From Candidatus Thalassarchaeaceae archaeon (GTDB taxonomy: Archaea; Thermoplasmatota; Poseidoniia; Poseidoniales; Thalassarchaeaceae): 33,408 nucleotides of DNA. The stretch covers positions 1-33,408 of the forward strand of contig JASLKH010000074.1 of NCBI GenBank assembly GCA_030747675.1, given 5' to 3'. The notes beneath the pieces are model-generated. The model made no database searches and was not told where the DNA came from. It saw only the letters and a list, made by a program, of their open reading frames with translations. Both the position numbers and the translations under genes were made by a program. Below, in pieces: positions 26,532 to 33,408 of the stretch. Position 1 is the stretch's first letter, and every line of letters starts with the position of its first letter.

Positions 26532-29500
26532 ATGAGTGATGATGAATCTGGTCGAGGGAGATTTCGAAATATTGTAATTCCAACTCAGACCAAGAAATCA
26601 AATGAAGCCTATATTCCGGGTTTTGCAGTTAATTCAATCACCGAATTACAACATCAATCAAACGCTCAATTCGGGATGATTATTTCTCTTGGTGGAGGAG
26701 TCATTGCACTTTTACTTGGAATATGGACCTTCATGGTCACAGATGCTGATGCGGACATTACATTTTTGTGGCTTTCTTTAGGCTCAATCGTTGCAGTTGC
26801 AGTAACATTTTCTTTAGTTGAAATTCAATATCGTCGACAAGGTATTCTTTCTATAATGCATGATTACTTACTTTCATTCGGACTTCTTTTCGGCATGTTG
26901 GGTAGTTTTTGGATCAGTCGCTATGGTCTTTTCTTTATTTGTGGGCATGGTGCAGATTCGTCAGGCTTCTGCCAAGGAGATACCGGGGCAGAAGATTGGC
27001 TTCCTGGTGCATGGGGTATCGTTGCTCAATCGAGTTTTGTGGCAGTCATTGCAGTTTTGTCTTGGTATTATACAAAGAGAGTAAATGGTTCGACCCTCCC
27101 TCGTTTGGTTCTTGTTCTAGCACCTTTAGCGATACTGATTATTGGAGCCGATGTATGGGTTGCTTGGGCTGAAGGGGATGCAGGCTTACCCCTTGTAATC
27201 GGTGTACTTTTGATGACCACGCTGTCGATGAGTTTGGCATCGATGAGCGATAGGAGCCCCCTCTTTCTTACTGCGGCCGCAATTTCATCCATTGCACCAT
27301 TTATTTACGAGATGAATTTGGATGGCCCAGCAGGTTCAGGTCTCTCGATGCTGACTATGATTGTCATAGTTCAAGGTATATTTGCAGCAAGCCCAGGTCT
27401 CTCTCGAACAATGATTGAGAAGGGTTCTGTCGGTTTAGTTGGCATTGTTATCTTAGCTCAATGGGTTAGTGGTAGTATTGAGGCAGATTTCATTCTGATT
27501 GAGCCAATTCAAAATAGTTGGATAACTTTGAATTTGATGCTCTGGCTTTCATTGCTTGTTGGCTATTTTTGGCCAGTACATATGCGCAGAGTCCCTTCAA
27601 TGCCCATTGGCTTAGGATTTGCTTTGTTACTCATACCAACTCCGGGAAGTATGCTTGCTTGGTGTTTAGCAATATTATCATTCATTTACATGCTGACTGT
27701 ACCTCAAACACGTCGATGGGTTGCAGATTGGACATTTATCGCAATGATGTTTGCATGGTGGGCAGGTGGATGGATATCATCTTTTGAGTCCGACATTGCG
27801 TCATTAGATCCAATTTTTATAGCAATCCCACCACTTGCATTGACAATAACTGGATATTTCGCAACGCGTGAAAATAGGTTATCATCCAACGCATTAAATA
27901 TTGGAATAATCATGATTATTCTATCGAATGAATTACTTTCAGGAACGGAACCTTGGTTACCACTAGGTGTTGCAACATCTCTTCTCCTCATGGTCTGGGT
28001 TCAAGCCCGAGAAGCAGAATCAATAATCGCTGCAGGAGACGCTGCTAGATTAGAAGCAACAGGGAGAATGGCACTTGCATTAGTTGGAATATTGGTTTTA
28101 GAACTAGCAAACAGACTGACAATCCCTTGGATTGATGTCAATGGCATACATATTGAGGCCTTGATATTGGCCACTGCATTGTATGCAATAGGAAGAGGCT
28201 TGCGGGGTGTTGAAGTAGACATTGGTCACTTACTTGCGAAGATTAGTGCAAGGACTACAAGTATACCCGAATGGGACCCCAATACAGCATCTTGGGTTTA
28301 TCGTCCATCGGTGATTTCTGAGAAAATGTCTACAGTTCGATTTGGGCCAGCGGCACGACTTGGATTAGCCGGCCCGCTCTTGCTTTTTTCTTTGGCCCTG
28401 TCAAGAAGTGGCGACCCTTTCACTGATCACTATCTGGTGGTTCTATTGGCATTACCAATCACCCTTCTTCTAAGAGAAATATTGCTAGAATTACCGAACG
28501 ATGACAAGACTCGAGCCGCAGGTATCTGGACACTTTTCTTAATTGCCTTACCAAGTTCTTTGGCTTTGCACTTCACAGCAGACAGTTCCTTAGATGAGAA
28601 TACAATTCCAGCATCTCTATTGCTTTTTGATTCGTTATTATTGATGGGCCCCATTCTTGGAGATGTTATGCTGCATCGCCGTGGACTTGAAGGCGAGAAA
28701 GACATGAAGGCAGGATCAATTGCATTGTTAGGATTACTCGCACTCGCAATTCTTGACACAAGTGGCGGTTTCCTTGCTCTACCGTTGTTTGCAATTGTTT
28801 TGATGCGTGGATTCATGCACCGCCAGGGACCTGCAATTCATTGGTTAGGATTCGCATGGATATTCTGGATTTTAACAATGGATTTGGAAAGTACAAGTTC
28901 ACTAATTGCACTTGTACCCGAAGTGACGGTGTTGGTCGAAACATCATTCTTTGATTTACCACGATGGGCAGGTCTTGGCCTTATTGCTATTGGATTACCT
29001 TCTCTCTATGGAGCGATACAGGATATTCGAGCGACTGCTAAGGGCCTTGAAGTTGATGAGCACTCTCATCCAATATTAGCCCCAACCATGTTCATTATTG
29101 CAGGAGTGTTCTTATTAATTCCCGATGCACATTGGCTGTCAGTAGGCATTATTATTTTGGCTTCAATAGGGGCATGGTTAGTAGGAAAAATGGGATGGTT
29201 TTGGATTGCTAGTCCGTTGCTTTTCATCAGTTTGATTTACGCAGGAGAAGTTGAATGGGGAGGCGCTATTGGAGAAACTATACGTTTTGCTGCTGCAGGT
29301 ACATTCGCATTTAACGCAATCCTTTTCATCACAAATTCACGCGAACAATTTTTCAAAAATTCAGATGATTCATGGGACGAGATTCGACAAGGAAATCTAG
29401 TTGATGTTATTACAATTGGTGCGTTTATTGCTAGCCTTATCGCAGATGATTACTTCTTTGGCATTGCATTGTTGCTGGGTGCACTTTTGATGACAAAATA

Positions 29501-30395
29501 TGCACATGGGCGTAGGTGGTCGAATTTCCTTGTATTCTGGTTACCACTTGCACACAGTTGGGTTATCTATCGTATTCTTGCAGATCCTTTACCAGAAGCC
29601 AATGTTGAGATTGCAGGCCTGGTTCTATTGGTTGAATCAATTCTTCTAACATGGTCCTCATGGACGATGTATGATTTTGGTTGGGATGATTTTTCTGATG
29701 ATGAAGTATTGGAACACGCTAACACATCAGGTTGGCTTGGTGCTGTATTATTTATTCCAGCAGCTTGGTTTACTGTAATTGATATGCCAATGTGGATGTT
29801 TGGAGGTATGCTTTGTGTGCATTCTGCAGGTCAAATGGCACTAGGATTCCAGCGAAATGAAAGTTGGAGGCGAATATATTCTTTAATCGGAGTTGCAGTT
29901 GGCTTCTTGATTATTGCAATTGATATTGAAAATGGTATCATGCGTGGTGTGATGCTAGTATTGGCCAGCTTAACGATGATGATGCAAGGTATTCTCTACA
30001 TGACGGAAGCAGGAATAAAAATGGCTGGAACAGGTGAGGGTGACGTTGTTGATGAAGTGGAAGAAGCTGAACCAAAAACCCGTAAGAAATTGGACCTCAC
30101 CTCGTTGTTGTCAATACCTGATCCCGTTCTAGATACGAAGGATGACGTCGAAGAAGGAGATGTGGACCCTTCGGAAGAAATTGAATTATCACTTCCTAGA
30201 GCGAAACCAGTTTCGGCAGAACCTTTGTTGGAAGAAAGAATCCGAACTGAGCACTACGATCTCGAATTACCAGTTGATGTTCGAGATAGAATTGGAACTG
30301 TAATTACCTCTACACCTCACGAAGGATTCCATCCAGTGATACGATGGGACCAATGGGGACAAGTCATACTGGATTGGGAGCCAATAAGCAAATAA
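26532..30395 (+). CDS. Very large polytopic membrane protein (1287 aa) of unknown function
   Basis: Single uninterrupted ORF of near-continuous hydrophobic segments, with a hydrophilic C-terminal tail of about 110 aa ending HPVIRWDQWGQVILDWEPISK. Confidence 0.85.
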   Translation: MSDDESGRGRFRNIVIPTQTKKSNEAYIPGFAVNSITELQHQSNAQFGMIISLGGGVIALLLGIWTFMVTDADADITFLWLSLGSIVAVAVTFSLVEIQYRRQGILSIMHDYLLSFGLLFGMLGSFWISRYGLFFICGHGADSSGFCQGDTGAEDWLPGAWGIVAQSSFVAVIAVLSWYYTKRVNGSTLPRLVLVLAPLAILIIGADVWVAWAEGDAGLPLVIGVLLMTTLSMSLASMSDRSPLFLTAAAISSIAPFIYEMNLDGPAGSGLSMLTMIVIVQGIFAASPGLSRTMIEKGSVGLVGIVILAQWVSGSIEADFILIEPIQNSWITLNLMLWLSLLVGYFWPVHMRRVPSMPIGLGFALLLIPTPGSMLAWCLAILSFIYMLTVPQTRRWVADWTFIAMMFAWWAGGWISSFESDIASLDPIFIAIPPLALTITGYFATRENRLSSNALNIGIIMIILSNELLSGTEPWLPLGVATSLLLMVWVQAREAESIIAAGDAARLEATGRMALALVGILVLELANRLTIPWIDVNGIHIEALILATALYAIGRGLRGVEVDIGHLLAKISARTTSIPEWDPNTASWVYRPSVISEKMSTVRFGPAARLGLAGPLLLFSLALSRSGDPFTDHYLVVLLALPITLLLREILLELPNDDKTRAAGIWTLFLIALPSSLALHFTADSSLDENTIPASLLLFDSLLLMGPILGDVMLHRRGLEGEKDMKAGSIALLGLLALAILDTSGGFLALPLFAIVLMRGFMHRQGPAIHWLGFAWIFWILTMDLESTSSLIALVPEVTVLVETSFFDLPRWAGLGLIAIGLPSLYGAIQDIRATAKGLEVDEHSHPILAPTMFIIAGVFLLIPDAHWLSVGIIILASIGAWLVGKMGWFWIASPLLFISLIYAGEVEWGGAIGETIRFAAAGTFAFNAILFITNSREQFFKNSDDSWDEIRQGNLVDVITIGAFIASLIADDYFFGIALLLGALLMTKYAHGRRWSNFLVFWLPLAHSWVIYRILADPLPEANVEIAGLVLLVESILLTWSSWTMYDFGWDDFSDDEVLEHANTSGWLGAVLFIPAAWFTVIDMPMWMFGGMLCVHSAGQMALGFQRNESWRRIYSLIGVAVGFLIIAIDIENGIMRGVMLVLASLTMMMQGILYMTEAGIKMAGTGEGDVVDEVEEAEPKTRKKLDLTSLLSIPDPVLDTKDDVEEGDVDPSEEIELSLPRAKPVSAEPLLEERIRTEHYDLELPVDVRDRIGTVITSTPHEGFHPVIRWDQWGQVILDWEPISK

Positions 30396-30396
30396 T

Positions 30397-31224
30397 TCAT
30401 TGTCTCCAACTCGAAGAATATGAATCAACGCCTTTCAAATCAGCGATAATTTCGGCAAGTACTGCTATGGCAATTTCTTGAGGAGATTCGGCTCCAATAT
30501 TAATGCCGATTGGACAAATGACAGAATCAATTGCCTTTTGTGGAATTCCAGAATCCAATGCAGATTTCTCGAATGCGAGCCACTTTGATTTAGAACCGAT
30601 ACATCCAATTCTCGGCCTTTGCTCACATCTTTGTAGTAATCCAATCAGAAGAGTTTGATCTATTTCCCAATCATGACCCAATAGCAGCACATGTGAAAAA
30701 CGGCTTAGTGATTCAGTTGTTTCACGCGACAAGAATTCATTTGGTTGCGCTGCAACACATTCCTCTGCGTCAGGCCACAAGTCTTCATTAGCATATTCTG
30801 AACGCGTATCAAGTACAGAAAAATTCCAACCTAGAGAAGCACTTGCATCTGCAATTGCCTGAGCACAATGCCCCCCTCCTGCCAAAAGAACGTGAGGCAT
30901 TGGATGGATGATTTCCATAGCCACGGTTACTATTCCACCGCACAAGCTGTTCAATGGAGTCCCAATTTTTCCTTTTGACTCACGTTGGAGTTGATATGTT
31001 TCAACACGTCCTTCGCCAGTGCTCAAAATCTCACGAAGATGATTCAGAACTTTTGCTTCGAGACCGGCTCCACCAACTGTGCCAAACATCTCCGCACTGG
31101 TGAGCGCCATATGTGCACCAGGCTTTCCTGGAACGCTACCCTGCGCATTAATCACACTTGCTAGAGCAACAGTTTCTCCTTCTTGAAGGCGTCCTGTAAC
31201 CCATTCTAGAACTCGCTGTGTCAC
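30397..31224 (-). CDS. xdhC: XdhC/CoxI-family molybdoenzyme accessory protein
   Basis: VALASVINAQGSVPGKPGAHMAL, GTVGGAGLEAKVL, Rossmann motif HVLLAGGGHCAQAIADASASLGWNFSVLDTR, PIGINIGAESPQEIAIAVLAEI. Apparent GTG start at 31224. Confidence 0.92.
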   Translation of the reverse strand: MTQRVLEWVTGRLQEGETVALASVINAQGSVPGKPGAHMALTSAEMFGTVGGAGLEAKVLNHLREILSTGEGRVETYQLQRESKGKIGTPLNSLCGGIVTVAMEIIHPMPHVLLAGGGHCAQAIADASASLGWNFSVLDTRSEYANEDLWPDAEECVAAQPNEFLSRETTESLSRFSHVLLLGHDWEIDQTLLIGLLQRCEQRPRIGCIGSKSKWLAFEKSALDSGIPQKAIDSVICPIGINIGAESPQEIAIAVLAEIIADLKGVDSYSSSWRQ

Positions 31225-31307
31225 ACTTCACGGAGGACCTCATCACTCTTGAGTCATCGCACGAAGACCTCCCGAGAACATTTTCAATAGATTGCAGTGC
31301 GAGGAGC

Positions 31308-32516
31308 ATGGTCAACAGCGCAGATGTTGCAGAACTCATTGTTGTGAGTATGCGAGATGCGTTTTTGGCAGTCACAGTTTTTGTAGCTGCGATGATTTTA
31401 CTTTTTAGTTGGTTACAATTTGTAACAGCGGGGAAATTTGTTGATGCAATCCGTAGTAACAAGCGTATGCAACCGGTTATTGGTGCATTAATGGGACTTA
31501 CTCCTGGTTGCGGAGGAGCCATTATCATGATGCCAATGTATGCAAGAGGGTATGTGACCTATGGTACAGTAATTGCTACATTAATTGCAACATTGGGTGA
31601 TTCTGCTTTCATTCTAATTGGTGCAGCATTGACAGATTCATCGTTCATTGCACCTGTGATTGCGGTTCATGCTATTTCCTTCATCGTTGGGGTGTCATGG
31701 GGGTATCTTGTGGATGGTTTCAACATTACTCCAAAGCAACCCTTGGGTCGAATTGGGCCAACGTTTGAAGATCAACGGGAACTCGATGAATTTGATGCAA
31801 ATTCAATGGAAAGAGATGAAAACGTGCTCCTCGATTTGGGTAGGGAAGAACAAGAAGGATTGGGTTACAAAATTCTACATCAAGGATATGTAGCATGGTG
31901 GTGTGTGACAATATTGGGGTTAATTTTCGCAATTTTACTGTTGGTTTGGACTGCTCAGGATTCGGAATTTTCCTTAGAATTAAGTTACAATCCATTTACC
32001 CTTCATGGTTTCATTACATGGATTGGTTTACTTGGAACAATCATGTCAATTATCCTTTTTCTTGCTCAAAAAACGTGGTTATCAGATGATACAGAGGTCA
32101 CTATTGGCGATAAACTTCATTCGATGAAGGAAACTATGATTCATGCAGCTAGTGAAACCGCTTTTGTCACATTTTGGGTGATGGCTGCTTACTTGGTATT
32201 TGGATTTACAATGTTGCTCTCAGGTCTCAATGACTCAGATATTGCAAAATATGGAGGTGGATGGATAGCAGTATCCGTTGCAGCAATAATTGGTCTTATT
32301 CCCGGATGCGGGCCACAAATCATTGCAATAACAGCTTATACGAAAGATATGATATCATTCCCCGCACTTGCAGCAAACGCAATTAGCCAAGATGGAGATG
32401 CATTATTCCCATTATTGGTTCGTCATAAGGCCGCTAGTTTGTGGGCTACAATACATACAACCATACCTGCTTTGATTACGGGTTTTGTCTTGTTATATTT
32501 GCAAGTATCATTTTAG
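31308..32516 (+). CDS. Putative 10TM heavy-metal exporter/permease (ArsP_2/PF11449-like)
   Basis: Two related PGCG motifs: GALMGLTPGCGGAIIMMPMYARGYVTYGTVIATLIATLGDSAFILI and GLIPGCGPQIIAITAYTKDMISFPALAANAISQDGDALFPLL. ATG 31308 preceded by GAGGAG; ORF open from GTG 31218. Confidence 0.8.
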   Translation: MVNSADVAELIVVSMRDAFLAVTVFVAAMILLFSWLQFVTAGKFVDAIRSNKRMQPVIGALMGLTPGCGGAIIMMPMYARGYVTYGTVIATLIATLGDSAFILIGAALTDSSFIAPVIAVHAISFIVGVSWGYLVDGFNITPKQPLGRIGPTFEDQRELDEFDANSMERDENVLLDLGREEQEGLGYKILHQGYVAWWCVTILGLIFAILLLVWTAQDSEFSLELSYNPFTLHGFITWIGLLGTIMSIILFLAQKTWLSDDTEVTIGDKLHSMKETMIHAASETAFVTFWVMAAYLVFGFTMLLSGLNDSDIAKYGGGWIAVSVAAIIGLIPGCGPQIIAITAYTKDMISFPALAANAISQDGDALFPLLVRHKAASLWATIHTTIPALITGFVLLYLQVSF

Positions 32517-32566
32517 TCAAAAGGTCCGATGCAAAAAACCTACTAGGGCCCCCCGTTCCGGAACAC

Positions 32567-33408
32567 GTGGGTAGTGTCTGGGTAGTTGATTCGAATTGTT
32601 TCATTCATCTTGGAGCAATGGCTCCTGATAGTTTTATAGGTGATTTGGAAAATATTTTGAAATCTGAATCTACGGGTATTTTTGTCACTCCAGGTGTGCA
32701 CGATGAAGTTCGAACTGTGAGGTTTCAGCGATGGTTAACCAAGCCGAATTTGTTGGATATCATGCGTAATTTATTGAACACGATTGCAATTGACGATTCG
32801 GAAATCCGTGCTTTAGCGAAAGAAATTGGTGAAAAGGAATCTCCCCAGGATGTTGACCTTTCATTAATGGTTCTCGCGTCAAAAATGTCTAAAGAAGGTA
32901 AAGATGTCACGTTGGTTTCAGATGATTTCAAAATGACTTTGACTGGAACCGGATCAAATTTTAATTTTGATACCTGTCCTCCCTCTACTTTTTTGCAAAG
33001 GCTTTCGGATTTAGGTTCGCGAGGGCAAAGAAATCGGTTGAGGAGCCTTTCGAGAAGAGTCCGTGCTGCTGAAATGCGATATGCCATTAGCCGCGCAGGC
33101 CAATATGATGTTCAGGCGAAATTGACTTGGATGGTTGACTCATTACTGTCATCTCAAGTCAACCTTGATTCGGATGAAGAATCCTCTACTCTTTCAGATG
33201 AAAGGAAACTAATTGCAGCATTGATTCGGTCAATTCGCGGAGAGGCGGTTAAGAAATCTACTTTGAACAAACTTGGCTCATTGCCTGAAATTTGTGCACC
33301 AGTTGCAAAATTAGATTCACATTTGTCCTCAATTTCATCCGATGAAAGTTCAGATGATGTGGCTCAAAAGTATGAAAAAACGGCCCAAATTTTGAGTGAA
33401 GTACTAGA
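32567..33408 (+). CDS. PIN-domain (VapC-like nuclease fold) protein, 3' end truncated by the window
   Basis: Manual translation from GTG 32567: VGSVWVVDSNCFIHLGAMAPDSF...FVTPGVHDEVRTV...DVDLSLMVLASKMSKEGKDVTLVSDDFKM, with conserved PIN acidic positions. Open to the last base. Absent from the supplied ORF track. Start codon uncertain. Confidence 0.75.
   Translation, partial: MGSVWVVDSNCFIHLGAMAPDSFIGDLENILKSESTGIFVTPGVHDEVRTVRFQRWLTKPNLLDIMRNLLNTIAIDDSEIRALAKEIGEKESPQDVDLSLMVLASKMSKEGKDVTLVSDDFKMTLTGTGSNFNFDTCPPSTFLQRLSDLGSRGQRNRLRSLSRRVRAAEMRYAISRAGQYDVQAKLTWMVDSLLSSQVNLDSDEESSTLSDERKLIAALIRSIRGEAVKKSTLNKLGSLPEICAPVAKLDSHLSSISSDESSDDVAQKYEKTAQILSEVL

Noticed and set aside
1-33408. CRISPR arrays, IS elements, integrases or prophage genes
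   Set aside because: No regularly spaced repeats and no transposase/integrase/phage motifs seen in the ORF translations. The tRNA-Leu at the left edge is not followed by an integrase gene in this window.

Overview
This 33.4 kb window looks like an archaeal chromosomal fragment. The affiliation is inferred from gene content and is most consistent with marine planktonic Euryarchaeota (MGII/Poseidoniia-like). Support comes from archaeal-type shikimate enzymes (ADH synthase, DHQ synthase II, GHMP-type shikimate kinase), an HTH_10 (Bat-like) regulator and an encoded-CCA tRNA-Leu. From left to right the window contains: the 3' part of tRNA-Leu(UAG); a secreted CxCH protein; an EF-hand membrane protein; a MacB/LolD-FtsX-type ABC exporter; exonuclease III; an aro operon (aroA'-aroB'-aroK-aroC) ending in an aspartokinase; a MoxR/DUF58/DUF4350-like membrane operon on the minus strand; a three-subunit molybdenum hydroxylase on the minus strand, whose FAD subunit carries a Cys-rich loop like that of 4-hydroxybenzoyl-CoA reductase; a 920-codon two-TM protein with clear CD36/SCARB-family signatures; an HTH_10 regulator; a 1287-aa polytopic membrane protein; XdhC; a 10TM heavy-metal-exporter-like permease; and a truncated PIN-domain gene. 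The most interesting signals are the archaeal CD36-like protein, its neighbourhood with an aromatic-CoA-reductase-like molybdoenzyme, and several perfect short hairpins in intergenic or leader positions. No CRISPR array, transposase or prophage signal was seen. All family calls were made by eye from motifs. No database search was run.
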